DNA of 64,000 bases from Oceanispirochaeta sp963676905 (GTDB taxonomy: Bacteria > Spirochaetota > Spirochaetia > DSM-2461). Shown here piece after piece: positions 24,495-31,656 of the stretch (positions within the stretch are counted from its first letter, which is position 1; the number at the start of each line of letters is the position of its first letter). The stretch is taken from assembly GCA_963676905.2 (NCBI GenBank), contig CAXXVE010000001.1:4402001-4466000 (forward strand), written 5' to 3'. Both the position numbers and the translations under genes were made by a program. The notes under the pieces were generated by a model, which was not told the DNA's origin, did no database searches, and worked only from the letters and a program-made list of their open reading frames with translations.

Positions 24495-24728
24495 ATGAAA
24501 GAGAAAGATTATGAGTATTCACCCAACTTAACGGCAGAAGAACTCGATACCATTCTTGAGGATGTTGAACGGGAAGGAGGTCTCGCTGGTCCCAAACTTA
24601 CTTATGAAGAATTGATTACGTCCCTCTATGAGGAGTTTGGAGACAAAAAACCTCTTCTCGAAAAGCTTTCTATTTTTTTCTCAGAATTTTACCAGAAGCT
24701 CCTCCGAGTGATGCGTCTTACTAAATGA
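24495..24728 (+). CDS. Small acidic hypothetical protein, 77 residues
   Basis: Start taken at 24495, since GGAGGAG lies 6 bases upstream (an earlier ATG at 24480 overlaps that site). An acidic N-terminal half (LTAEELDTILEDVEREGG) and a basic amphipathic C-terminus (YQKLLRVMRLTK). Unrecognised. Follows the 48-residue peptide gene by 19 bases and is probably co-transcribed. Confidence 0.6.
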   Translation: MKEKDYEYSPNLTAEELDTILEDVEREGGLAGPKLTYEELITSLYEEFGDKKPLLEKLSIFFSEFYQKLLRVMRLTK

Positions 24729-24752
24729 AAGCAAATATAAGAGGTGATAATT

Positions 24753-25253
24753 ATGACAGTAGAACAGTACAAACAGATGAAGAAAAATCAGAAAGCAAAA
24801 AGAGCGGACATTATCAGAATGCATAAAAAAATTAAGCAGAAACTTATTATGGAGGCAAGAGATGAGAATAACCAGGAAATGCTTTTTAGCATTACAAACT
24901 GGAAGATTGAAAACAAACGACTCAAACTGCCTCGAAATACTTTCACCTGGAAAATCCGGGAAGCCTTTGAAGAGTTGGTTCTCAATGATGTAGCAGCCAC
25001 TGAAGGAAGCTGCGGTAATACATGCTCGATGGAAGAAGTTGATGAGCTTATTGCTGAAATGTGTGAGGTCACTGGCATAACTCCTACTTCTTATTGTTAC
25101 TTCACCAGACAGGATATTCCTGATTTCAAGAAGGGGAGCTTCTACCTTGGATGGGAAGGAGATGTTGATCTCATCAAATCCATCCTTGAGAAGAACGGAT
25201 TGAACGTCATCTATGAGAATGAAAGAACAAAATTACTGATTGAAGAAAAATAA
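24753..25253 (+). CDS. Hypothetical protein, 166 residues
   Basis: Start at ATG 24753 (MTVEQYKQMKKN); GAGGTG is 6 bases upstream. N-terminal basic helix, then a globular part with CGNTCSMEEVDELIAEMCEV, where the two cysteines may be structural. Unrecognised. 24 bases after the previous gene. Confidence 0.65.
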   Translation: MTVEQYKQMKKNQKAKRADIIRMHKKIKQKLIMEARDENNQEMLFSITNWKIENKRLKLPRNTFTWKIREAFEELVLNDVAATEGSCGNTCSMEEVDELIAEMCEVTGITPTSYCYFTRQDIPDFKKGSFYLGWEGDVDLIKSILEKNGLNVIYENERTKLLIEEK

Positions 25254-25263
25254 TTGGGGGGAC

Positions 25264-25322
25264 TTACCAATTCAGGTAAACCAGTGAGCGTCTTATATAT
25301 CAACAGGGCGGAGATCCCGCCC
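25264..25322 (+). promoter_or_regulatory. Shared leader element, copy 3
   Basis: TTACCAATTCA (25264-25274), GAGCGTCTTATATAT (25286-25300), hairpin GGGCGG (25306-25311) with CCGCCC (25317-25322). Box-to-hairpin distance 42 bases. Very similar to copy 4, and only about 430 bases from it. Confidence 0.65.
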
Positions 25323-25348
25323 AAACAGAAGTTATTTGGAGAGTGAAT

Positions 25349-25687
25349 ATGAGAAACAATAAGTCGATTAATGTGGGAACTATCTACAAAGTGTCAGGGC
25401 ATTTGACAGAGAGTATCAAAGGAATCCCAATTGCTCGAGTAAGCAAATGCAAAGGTAATTCAATGTATCTTGAACTTTATGGTGTATCAGAGGGAACAAA
25501 AGCCGAAAAAAAGAGTCCCTCAGTCTGCGAAACGAGGCTGGGGCTTTACGCTGCAGGCTGGTGGACAAAAGAAGAAATCAATAAGTGTTCAAATGAGGGT
25601 CTTCTTAAAATAGTTAGCAGTACAGACGGGCTTGTAATAAGAGTGAATAAGATTATTTCTGTGAGAGGTGAAAATCCTACTCAATGA
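25349..25687 (+). CDS. Hypothetical protein, 112 residues
   Basis: Start at ATG 25349, GGAG 8 bases upstream. A basic, glycine-containing protein (VGTIYKVSGHLTESIKGIPI, LGLYAAGWWTKEEINKCSNE). No recognised domain. Under the copy 3 leader; it ends 8 bases before copy 4. Confidence 0.6.
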   Translation: MRNNKSINVGTIYKVSGHLTESIKGIPIARVSKCKGNSMYLELYGVSEGTKAEKKSPSVCETRLGLYAAGWWTKEEINKCSNEGLLKIVSSTDGLVIRVNKIISVRGENPTQ

Positions 25688-25695
25688 TCAAATAA

Positions 25696-25753
25696 TTACC
25701 AATCCAGGTAAATCGCATGGCGTCTTATATATCAACAGGGCGGAATCCCGCCC
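25696..25753 (+). promoter_or_regulatory. Shared leader element, copy 4
   Basis: TTACCAATCCA (25696-25706), GGCGTCTTATATAT (25719-25732), hairpin GGGCGG (25738-25743) with CCGCCC (25748-25753). Box-to-hairpin distance 42 bases. Confidence 0.65.
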
Positions 25754-25778
25754 AAACATTAATTATTTGGAGGACATT

Positions 25779-26282
25779 ATGGAATTTGAAAACATTACAG
25801 AAAATTGGACAGAGGTTATGGAAGAGAACAAGAAAAAGGTTAATAACCTGGGAGATTATCTCCGCTGGGCATTTGATGATTATTTCTGCGGTTTCTGGGC
25901 AAAACACAATATGCTTGATCTGGTAGTAGATGCACTCTGGGAAGAAGATATGGACGATGCAGAACTATACCGTTTTCTAGATGAAGACAAACTTGAAGAC
26001 ATCCACACTCAGGATGTAATTGAGGAAATCGGCGAATGGTTTACAAATCTTATCGGCGAAGATGAAAATAGCTACTACTTCATGGATGAAGGTCATGAAG
26101 AGCCCTGGGAAAATTTTAAATCAGCAACCTATGAAATTATGGAACTTTTCTCAGATCTGAATGCAACCACTCTCGAAGATCTGAATGACAATTCTGGCTA
26201 CAACTTTGAAGATGTACTGGATTCTTTTACAGTTGATATCAACGCAGCAGATGAAATCCTTTTTTCTCATCTTCCCAATTGA
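25779..26282 (+). CDS. Very acidic hypothetical protein, 167 residues
   Basis: Start at MEFENITENW, with GGAGGA 6 bases upstream. One of the most acidic products here (ALWEEDMDDAELYRFLDEDK, NLIGEDENSYYFMDEGHEEP). No domain recognised. Such charge is seen in DNA-mimic proteins, but that is only a possibility. Under leader copy 4. Confidence 0.65.
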   Translation: MEFENITENWTEVMEENKKKVNNLGDYLRWAFDDYFCGFWAKHNMLDLVVDALWEEDMDDAELYRFLDEDKLEDIHTQDVIEEIGEWFTNLIGEDENSYYFMDEGHEEPWENFKSATYEIMELFSDLNATTLEDLNDNSGYNFEDVLDSFTVDINAADEILFSHLPN

Positions 26283-26353
26283 TTTTACCATTTCAGTGAT
26301 TTCTATGGCATTTTACAAAAAAGGGAGTGGAAAAATCACCCCTAATAATAACC

Positions 26354-26395
26354 GCATAAGGCATATTCCCGGGGACCGCAAAATATGTCTTATGC
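26354..26395 (+). repeat. Long inverted repeat, copy 1 (GCATAAGRCATATT type)
   Basis: GCATAAGGCATATT (26354-26367) pairs with AATATGTCTTATGC (26382-26395), one G-T wobble, across a 14-base loop. A related repeat is at 31615-31656, with nearly the same loop. It precedes the gene at 26423 by 27 bases. A weaker leader-like block (TTACCATTTCA, then a GGG.GTG/CAC.CCC hairpin) lies just upstream at about 26285-26342. Confidence 0.65.
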
Positions 26396-26422
26396 AGCTA
26401 ACCAATTAAGAGGAGAAAAATC

Positions 26423-26752
26423 ATGAAAGTGAAGAGAAATGCAATGACAGTTGAAGATTATAAAAAACTTCTGGATGCAGAAGGGCTTCTAATTTCGAAC
26501 ATTGAAGATGGATGGATCTATTGTGATCCTTACAGTTTTGAAAAGTTCGAATATGGTTGGAACGGGGAAATGTCAGTTAAGTTGGAAAATGAGTGGCGGG
26601 CACGGCTCTCTCACATCTCTGACCAGATTGATTTCAGTTATGACGAGTTCACAGATAGAGGTAATACTTATTCCACTTTTGAGTTGAGTCTATATATCAG
26701 AGAAATTGAGAAGGTTTCGCTCGGTACTTGGATTAATAACGCGATGAAGTAA
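26423..26752 (+). CDS. Hypothetical protein, 109 residues
   Basis: ATG preceded by AGGAG. Unrecognised; the sequence (TVEDYKKLLDAEGLLISNIE, WIYCDPYSFEKFEYG) suggests a compact alpha/beta fold. The upstream inverted repeat sits between it and the preceding acidic gene and may regulate it or end the preceding transcript. Confidence 0.65.
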   Translation: MKVKRNAMTVEDYKKLLDAEGLLISNIEDGWIYCDPYSFEKFEYGWNGEMSVKLENEWRARLSHISDQIDFSYDEFTDRGNTYSTFELSLYIREIEKVSLGTWINNAMK

Positions 26753-26830
26753 AATTTTTTAGGGAATTCCAAGAATTTCCCATTTCAAAAGCATAGTTAG
26801 AATAAAGAAAATTATTTTAAGGAGTTATTT

Positions 26831-27067
26831 ATGACTGTTGAAGAAGCAAGGAATTACATTGAAGAAAATTGGAGTGACTTCATAGAGGAGTTGATTGAAG
26901 AGAATCTGGAACTCCTCCTGGAGCATGAAGGAATAAGTGAGGATGAAATTGAAGACAAATATAGCTGTTTTGATGACCTTCCTCAAGATCTCGCCTGCTC
27001 AATTCGGGAAAGGCAAGAAACGCATGTCATGAGTAATATGGAATCTTATGCTGAGTGGTTAGCATAA
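26831..27067 (+). CDS. Small acidic protein, paralogue family member 1
   Basis: A 78-residue protein. It shares with the proteins at 27333 and 28740 the layout W..F(I/V)EELIEENL.L(L)LE.E, an acidic centre with (S/C)F(D/E)(D/E)LP, RQE.H, and a C-terminal SYA.W. AAGGAG lies 7 bases upstream; an AAAGCATAGTT box is at about 26786-26796. The three are clearly related and very acidic. Function unknown. Confidence 0.75.
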   Translation: MTVEEARNYIEENWSDFIEELIEENLELLLEHEGISEDEIEDKYSCFDDLPQDLACSIRERQETHVMSNMESYAEWLA

Positions 27068-27100
27068 ATATACTGACACTGAATTCGTCGAAACTTAACG

Positions 27101-27145
27101 AAATGGAGAAGTCCATTTCTGGAGCCCTTCGGGGCTCCCTTTTTC
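27101..27145 (+). terminator. Tandem hairpins, the second an intrinsic terminator
   Basis: AAATGGA/TCCATTT (27101-27118) is followed at once by GGAGCCC/GGGCTCC (27121-27138), loop TTCG, then CTTTTT. It ends the transcript of the gene at 26831. The region 27146-27230 shows nothing. Confidence 0.7.
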
Positions 27146-27230
27146 AGCAATGACATATTAACCGATGAATATCAATTTATGAGATGACAGTCCCAGATAC
27201 ATCAATAACTAATAAGAAAATTGAGAACTT

Positions 27231-27287
27231 TTACCAATCAGACTAAAGCCAGGGGCTTCAATAGAACTATGCAGGGACGAAACCTGT
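27231..27287 (+). promoter_or_regulatory. Shared leader element, copy 5 (variant)
   Basis: TTACCAATCA (27231-27240), a GGGGCTTCAATA segment in place of GCGTCTTATA, then hairpin CAGG (27272-27275) with CCTG. Box-to-hairpin distance 41 bases. The downstream gene starts at 27333. Confidence 0.45.
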
Positions 27288-27332
27288 AACAATTATTTAT
27301 GCTACTGAGAAATCAGTTGAAAGGAGTGATGA

Positions 27333-27590
27333 ATGACCGTTAGTGAAGCATACATTTACATGCGTGAACATTGGAGAGAATTTGTAGAAGAGCTTATAGA
27401 AGAGAATCTTGTATTCCTTCTGGAATATGAAGACCTGGATGAGGATGAAATAGAACTCTATACCAGTTTTGAGGAACTCCCAATATATCTCAAAGAAGCA
27501 GTTTGGCAACGCCAGGAAGAGCACATCCAGAATGAGTTTGATGATTATGCAAACTGGTATGCTGGAAAAAAGTCAGGGGAAACAATCTAG
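27333..27590 (+). CDS. Small acidic protein, paralogue family member 2
   Basis: An 85-residue protein: W REFVEELIEENLVFLLEYED and RQEEHIQNEFDDYANWYAGK match the proteins at 26831 and 28740. AGGAGTGATGA precedes the ATG. It overlaps the next gene by one base (TAGTG). Function unknown. Confidence 0.75.
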   Translation: MTVSEAYIYMREHWREFVEELIEENLVFLLEYEDLDEDEIELYTSFEELPIYLKEAVWQRQEEHIQNEFDDYANWYAGKKSGETI

Positions 27591-27973
27591 TGGGATTGCG
27601 ATCATGGCTAACACCAATTTCAGATATTAATCAATGCAATGAAGTTCAGACTTCCATCAATGATAATCCTTATGCCAACGGTATCCATTACGTCATCAGA
27701 ATAGAGAACCAGGGAACTCCATTCCCTGTAGGATCAATCGTAGTGGCCTGGTCGGGAGATGGTTCTTCCTCTGTGAATGAACTAAACCCAAAAGAGTGTA
27801 GAGATAAGACCTGGCTTCTGGATAATCTCTTGGATGATTTTCCGGAATGGCATACAGAGCCAGGTGGTCCTAATAAATTTGGAACGGCTCTGTTATCCGA
27901 AAAAGAGGTGAATAAAGCATTAAATAGTCGAGGAGGTGAAGATGGAATTAGGGACAAGGGTTTATTTATCTAA
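27590..27973 (+). CDS. Hypothetical protein, 127 residues
   Basis: Starts with GTG at 27590 sharing a base with the preceding stop. The segment VGSIVVAWSGDGSSSVNELN and DFPEWHTEPGGPNKFGTALL suggest a beta-rich fold. Unrecognised. It overlaps the following gene by 32 bases. Confidence 0.6.
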   Translation: MGLRSWLTPISDINQCNEVQTSINDNPYANGIHYVIRIENQGTPFPVGSIVVAWSGDGSSSVNELNPKECRDKTWLLDNLLDDFPEWHTEPGGPNKFGTALLSEKEVNKALNSRGGEDGIRDKGLFI

Positions 27974-28330
27974 ACATGCAGAAAACATTTATCGAGAGGT
28001 AACAAGACTGAGTAATCCTCGGGGAGAAACTTGGTACAGGGGTTTTATGAGGTATCAAATATCGGCAGCAAGCGTTATCACCTGAATGCGATTTGGGTAG
28101 AAACACAGAAATCGACTAACAGCCGCCTATACAGGTATCAAGAAGATTTAATCAATGCAATAGAGAACAAAGAGGATCATATTGTTTGGTATACAGAATA
28201 CAACAGTCCACGTACTCTCCCGTTCGAGATTGTAGATGACATGATTCAAAAAGGTGATCTCAAAGTTCTGGATATGGATAGCCATATAGGATCAGAAATA
28301 TCACAGATCATCCATTTGAAATATGACTAA
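27942..28330 (+). CDS. Hypothetical protein needing a -1 frameshift
   Basis: The frame from ATG 27942 (GGAGGTG, 4 bases upstream) reads MELGTRVYLSKHAENIYREV to RGETWYRGF, then stops at 28085 with ITT-like tail ASVIT. In the -1 frame the reading is open to 28330 (YEVSNIGSKRYHLNAIWVET and on). At the join the zero frame reads AGG GGT TTT ATG; GGGTTTT fits the slippery pattern X XXY YYZ. With a -1 shift the product has about 129 residues and reads smoothly across the join. This may be programmed or a recent single-base deletion. The second frame has no ribosome binding site of its own, only a TTG at 28031. Unrecognised product. Confidence 0.5.
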
Positions 28331-28353
28331 TCATAAAAAGAAGAAATAGAAAC

Positions 28354-28719
28354 GTGAGAAACGTAGAAGCGATATCGATGGACAATGAATTGTTGAATGA
28401 TGCCTTTAGATTGAAGTATATAACACTAAGAAAAGATTTTGACATCTACTCAAGCTGTACACAGCTCTATGCGATCATTTCAACTCTTGGTAGTAACCCT
28501 GAATCAAAAAAGCAGGATTATGATGAAGCTTTGCGTATAGCGGATTCATTCTTCTTTAATTTCAAAGATAAAGCATTAAGGAATTATGTCCGTAATCGAT
28601 TGGGTGTATATGAAAAGATTGGTAAAGATGGAGTAAGAACTATCGAATTAAAACAAAGTTCGCGAGAGAGTATGCAGAAAGGATCAGCCCTAAATGAATC
28701 AAAAAAGCATATTTCTTAA
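28354..28719 (+). CDS. Hypothetical helical protein, 121 residues
   Basis: Starts with GTG at 28354 or with ATG at 28378 (MDNELLNDAFRLKYITLRKD). Helical, TPR-like. It resembles the broken gene at 28985: both have an N-terminal (M)D..L...(F/L)KY..LR pattern and a C-terminal KDKAL/NDKAL..R...GV.EK. Probably a local duplication. A box AAAGCATATTT lies at its 3' end, upstream of the next gene. Confidence 0.6.
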   Translation: MRNVEAISMDNELLNDAFRLKYITLRKDFDIYSSCTQLYAIISTLGSNPESKKQDYDEALRIADSFFFNFKDKALRNYVRNRLGVYEKIGKDGVRTIELKQSSRESMQKGSALNESKKHIS

Positions 28720-28739
28720 TAAACAGTAAGGAGAAAAAT

Positions 28740-28964
28740 ATGAGTAATGAAAAAACAGAAATGAGTATTCCTGACCAATGGAATGCAGTAGTAGCGGAGC
28801 TAGTTGAAGAAAATTTTGATTTAATACTTGAGAATGAAGGCATCGAAGTAGAATATCACTGTTATGATGACCTTCCTGATGAATTGAAATGTGTTGTATG
28901 GAAACATCAAGAAGAACATATAGATAATAACTTTGAGAGTTATCTTCAGTTATTTTCTAAATAA
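28740..28964 (+). CDS. Small acidic protein, paralogue family member 3
   Basis: A 74-residue protein: VVAELVEENFDLILENEGIE, CYDDLPDELKCVVWKHQEEH and FESYLQLF match the proteins at 26831 and 27333. AAGGAG lies 7 bases upstream, and AAAGCATATTT at 28695-28706. Follows the 28354 gene by 20 bases. Confidence 0.75.
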   Translation: MSNEKTEMSIPDQWNAVVAELVEENFDLILENEGIEVEYHCYDDLPDELKCVVWKHQEEHIDNNFESYLQLFSK

Positions 28965-29207
28965 GATGTATAAGGAGTAATAGAATGGATACACTAGATC
29001 AGAGTATGGCGAATGAAATTTTAAAGAAGAAGTATCTTGATTTGAGAGATGCAGGGAATAGCAAAGCACTTAGTTTAGCTAAAATTGAAGTAGGAATTAC
29101 TCATTTAGCACTAAAGGAGCCACTTGAAGGTGAAAAATATTTAGAGCGTGTGGATGAACGGTATGGAAATGTCAACATTGGTGCAGTCCCTAAATACCCC
29201 TATAATT

Positions 29208-30059
29208 TTATGAAGCCTTTTTCAAAACAGCTTCTTTCTCCCTGTAAATAACTGGAGGCCAGCCTCCCTCGTTTACCGTACTGATGCGCTTCCGATTATA
29301 GTAAACCATGACGTAACGCCAGATTATGGTTTTTACTTGTTCCCTGGTCATTTTCCTTGTTTTTATTTTATACAGCTTTTCTTTTTTCAATGTAGCAAAG
29401 AAACTTTCCATCCGGGCATTGTCATAGCACTTCCCGACATCACTCATGCTTTGGACAGCGCGATAGTCTCCAAGTTTCTTTTTGAATTGATCACTTGTAT
29501 ACTGGCTCCCGGCATCACTATGAATAAGAACACCGCTTCCGGGAGTCCTGCTTTTATATGCGTCATCAATGGCTTGAATGCATAATTCCTTTTTCATGTG
29601 GCTTTTCATTGTGATACTGACGATTTCACCTCCAAAACAATCTAAAACAGGTGCTACATATAACTTTCCATCAGAGCACGGCACTTCGGTAATATCAGTC
29701 AGCCATTTCTCATTTGGCCGTGTTGCTGTGAAGTTCCGCTTCAGTACATTATCAGGTCTCTGAGCCTTTTTATCCGCCTTGGTTAGTCCGTTTGGACTTC
29801 TACGGCTCTTATGGAGCAGATTCCCTCTCCGCATAGCTCTGATTACTGTGGATCTGGAAACAGACTCCCCATTTTGCTGTAATGCAATGTGAACCCTGTC
29901 GATTCCGTAGTTCTTATTATCCGGGTGTTCATCCAGGATTTCATGTATTTTGACCAGAAGAAGTTGCCAGGCTCTCGGCTTATTTCGGGTTCGTTTCCAC
30001 TTGTAATAGCCTGTTTCGCTGACATTCAATGCCTTGCATGCCGTTACGACAGGAGTCAT
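29208..30059 (-). CDS. IS3-family transposase orfB (DDE integrase)
   Basis: A 283-residue protein with an HTH_21-like region (NYGIDRVHIALQQNGESVSR) and an integrase core: first Asp in EKWLTDITEVP, second in IHSDAGSQYTSDQ, Glu in NARMESFFATLKKEK. Family OrfB is normally made as an OrfAB fusion through a -1 frameshift; its frame extends upstream towards orfA. Full length, so probably active. Confidence 0.92.
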   Translation of the reverse strand: MTPVVTACKALNVSETGYYKWKRTRNKPRAWQLLLVKIHEILDEHPDNKNYGIDRVHIALQQNGESVSRSTVIRAMRRGNLLHKSRRSPNGLTKADKKAQRPDNVLKRNFTATRPNEKWLTDITEVPCSDGKLYVAPVLDCFGGEIVSITMKSHMKKELCIQAIDDAYKSRTPGSGVLIHSDAGSQYTSDQFKKKLGDYRAVQSMSDVGKCYDNARMESFFATLKKEKLYKIKTRKMTREQVKTIIWRYVMVYYNRKRISTVNEGGWPPVIYREKEAVLKKAS

Positions 30060-30106
30060 TTTTTCTTCCTGAAGTTCACAGATATAGGCAAAGATTATTT
30101 TTGTAC

Positions 30107-30382
30107 TTACTTCTTCCGGTCTCGTGCGAAAAAACCAAGTGCATCCTTGAGAATCTCATTAGCCTCTTTCAGATCCTGATTCTCTTTCAGTAATTGTATC
30201 TCCCGCTCAGTCAGTGGAGAGCTGTCTGATGCTGATTTTTCACTGTTTCTTCTTTTCCGTGCTTTCCGCCAGCCGGATAATGTTCCGTAATTAACTCCCA
30301 ATTGCTCCGATGTTTTCTTCAAACCAATTTCATCGGATAACTTTAATGCCTGTTCTTTAAACTCTTTACTGTACTGTGTCAT
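30107..30382 (-). CDS. IS3-family transposase orfA
   Basis: A 91-residue protein with the HTH of IS3 OrfA (YSKEFKEQALKLSDEIGLKK, LGVNYGTLSGWRKA) and a leucine-zipper-like C-terminus (REIQLLKENQDLKEANEILK). It lies upstream of orfB in a different frame, as usual. Confidence 0.9.
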   Translation of the reverse strand: MTQYSKEFKEQALKLSDEIGLKKTSEQLGVNYGTLSGWRKARKRRNSEKSASDSSPLTEREIQLLKENQDLKEANEILKDALGFFARDRKK

Positions 30383-30632
30383 TTAATACCCCCTGTTATT
30401 TTCGGGTATTTTTAGACTGCACTTTTATGATAATCCTTCAGTATCAGTATTATAATAGCTGGAATGATAAGGCTTTAAATATGAAGCTTTATAGAGCATT
30501 CGGAGTACAGGAGAAGTAGAAGTGCATCTCTCTAGAATAATTGGTTTTCAGGAATAACTAATTTCCAGAGAGCCCTATAAATAGTCTTCACAGATCATTG
30601 ACGATTTGTCAATGCATAGAATTTTTCCTTCT

Positions 30633-30655
30633 GGAGCCCGAAAGGGCTCCTTTTT
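30633..30655 (+). terminator. Intrinsic terminator
   Basis: GGAGCCC (30633-30639) pairs with GGGCTCC (30644-30650), loop GAAA, then TTTTT. Nearly the same stem as the terminator at 27121. The segment 30520-30632 holds no gene. Confidence 0.7.
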
Positions 30656-30881
30656 GCCTTATAATAAAATTACGAAATGCATTTATTGCTCAAAGTCAAT
30701 CAACACCGAACATGACAAGTATTATTACTGCGATTGCGGATCAAGAAAAATCGTCTGTAAGCAGTGCTACCTCTCCCATCCCCAATGCCTAGAATGCGGG
30801 ATAGGATTACAGTTTCATGATGAATCAATAACAAGGAAAGTATTCAATAACCCAGCGACCAGAAATGATTTGGGATTTTAA
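30654..30881 (+). CDS. Small multi-cysteine zinc-binding protein
   Basis: About 75 residues if it starts at TTG 30654; a longer frame from 30606 would run through a terminator hairpin, so it was not used. Cysteine pairs CIYC, CDCG, CKQC and CLECG make two likely zinc sites. No ribosome binding site was seen, so the start is uncertain, and it could be a remnant. It may bind nucleic acid or protein. Confidence 0.45.
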   Translation: MPYNKITKCIYCSKSINTEHDKYYYCDCGSRKIVCKQCYLSHPQCLECGIGLQFHDESITRKVFNNPATRNDLGF

Positions 30882-30903
30882 TTTATATATTTTTCTCTTC
30901 AAT

Positions 30904-30960
30904 TTACCAATCCATCTATTTCTCCAAGCGTCTATAAGGACATAAGGGTTTAAAAAACCT
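30904..30960 (+). promoter_or_regulatory. Shared leader element, copy 6
   Basis: TTACCAATCCA (30904-30914), AAGCGTCTATAA (30926-30937), hairpin AGGGTTT with AAACCT (30945-30960). Box-to-hairpin distance about 42 bases. AGGAG and ATG (30985) follow. Confidence 0.6.
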
Positions 30961-30984
30961 AAAACACAATTCTAGGAGTAAAAA

Positions 30985-31479
30985 ATGAAAGTAGGAGACA
31001 TGTTTTATTTTCCGAGGATCAATGAGAAGATAATGATTCCTTTTAACATGACAGAAGAAGAAGCAGATGCGCTTCATTTTCTCGCAAGACATTGTGGCTC
31101 AATGATTAGTTTTGCAGATGTATACCTTCTTGAAAAAGTGGGTAGAACAAAGCTGTATTTCAAAGAACTTACGGTTAGACACTTCACCCATAACGATGAT
31201 AACTCTGTAGAAACCAAGCTTCATAAATTCTGCAATCAGGAGTTTGAAGAATATACAAGCAAGGCAGGACACAAATTACCAAACCTAGAACTCGATGATA
31301 GAGGATTTGCTATAAATGCGAGAGATCTCCATATGAATAGATTCAATGTCTTATTAAATCATGGATGGCTGAAAAAATGGGAGAATGTAAAGTCTTTCTA
31401 CGAGGCTATACCTGCATGTTGGAATAATTCTTGGAAGGATTATGAAGACTTTCCCTGGGATTTATCGAGCTCGAACTGA
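30985..31479 (+). CDS. Hypothetical protein, 164 residues
   Basis: ATG with AGGAG 6 bases upstream, under leader copy 6. Unrecognised soluble protein (EEADALHFLARHCGSMISFA, FNVLLNHGWLKKWENVKSFY). Last plus-strand gene of the plasmid-like part; a terminator follows at 31552. Confidence 0.65.
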   Translation: MKVGDMFYFPRINEKIMIPFNMTEEEADALHFLARHCGSMISFADVYLLEKVGRTKLYFKELTVRHFTHNDDNSVETKLHKFCNQEFEEYTSKAGHKLPNLELDDRGFAINARDLHMNRFNVLLNHGWLKKWENVKSFYEAIPACWNNSWKDYEDFPWDLSSSN

Positions 31480-31551
31480 TATCTCGGTCAAGACAAAGAA
31501 AGTTTTTTCCAACCGCTTGACGAATTTTGGGAAATGATCTATAAATAATTC

Positions 31552-31578
31552 AAGGAGTCCAAAAGGACTCCTTTTTTC
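31552..31578 (+). terminator. Intrinsic terminator
   Basis: AAGGAGTCC (31552-31560) pairs with GGACTCCTT (31565-31573), loop AAAA, then a T run. Ends the gene at 30985. Confidence 0.75.
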
Positions 31579-31614
31579 ATGCCCGTCACCTTTTCCCAAG
31601 GCAAATTTTTTACC

Positions 31615-31656
31615 GCATAAGACATATTCCCGGAAACCGCAAAATATGAGTTATGT
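31615..31656 (-). repeat. Long inverted repeat, copy 2 (GCATAAGRCATATT type)
   Basis: GCATAAGACATATT (31615-31628) pairs partly with AATATGAGTTATGT (31643-31656). The loop CCCGGAAACCGCA nearly equals that of the copy at 26354. It overlaps the stop codon of the DUF2971 gene and could act as its transcript end. Confidence 0.6.

Larger units (their letters stand above)
29181..30422 (-). mobile_element. IS3-family insertion sequence, about 1.24 kb
   Basis: Ends marked by imperfect inverted repeats: GTGCAGTC..CTAAATACCC at 29181 and, inverted, GTGCAGTCTAAAAATACCC at 30422. It holds orfA (30107-30382) and orfB (29208-30059) on the minus strand. It splits the gene at 28985. No clear 3-4 bp target duplication. 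Confidence 0.75.
28985..30519 (+). pseudogene. Helical protein gene interrupted by an IS3-family insertion
   Basis: The 5' part (28985-29180, AAGGAG upstream) encodes MDTLDQSMANEILKKKYLDL and on to about YGNVNIG. The insertion follows. After it, from about 30423, a frame reads YNSWNDKALNMKLYRAFGVQ and stops at 30519. This tail matches the C-terminal region of the gene at 28354 (KDKALRNYVRNRLGV), which shows that both pieces come from one gene, a paralogue of 28354. No short target duplication was seen, so a few bases may have been lost. Confidence 0.6.

Noticed and set aside
29181..30422. Target-site duplication for the first insertion sequence
   Set aside because: Flanking bases (TTG and TTT) do not match; the ends may be off by a few bases.
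30606..30653. Longer N-terminus of the zinc-binding protein
   Set aside because: It would be encoded across an intrinsic terminator hairpin.
31505..31573. A seventh copy of the shared leader (TTTCCAAC box then hairpin)
   Set aside because: The hairpin is a plain terminator, the spacing is 48 bases and no gene follows in that direction.
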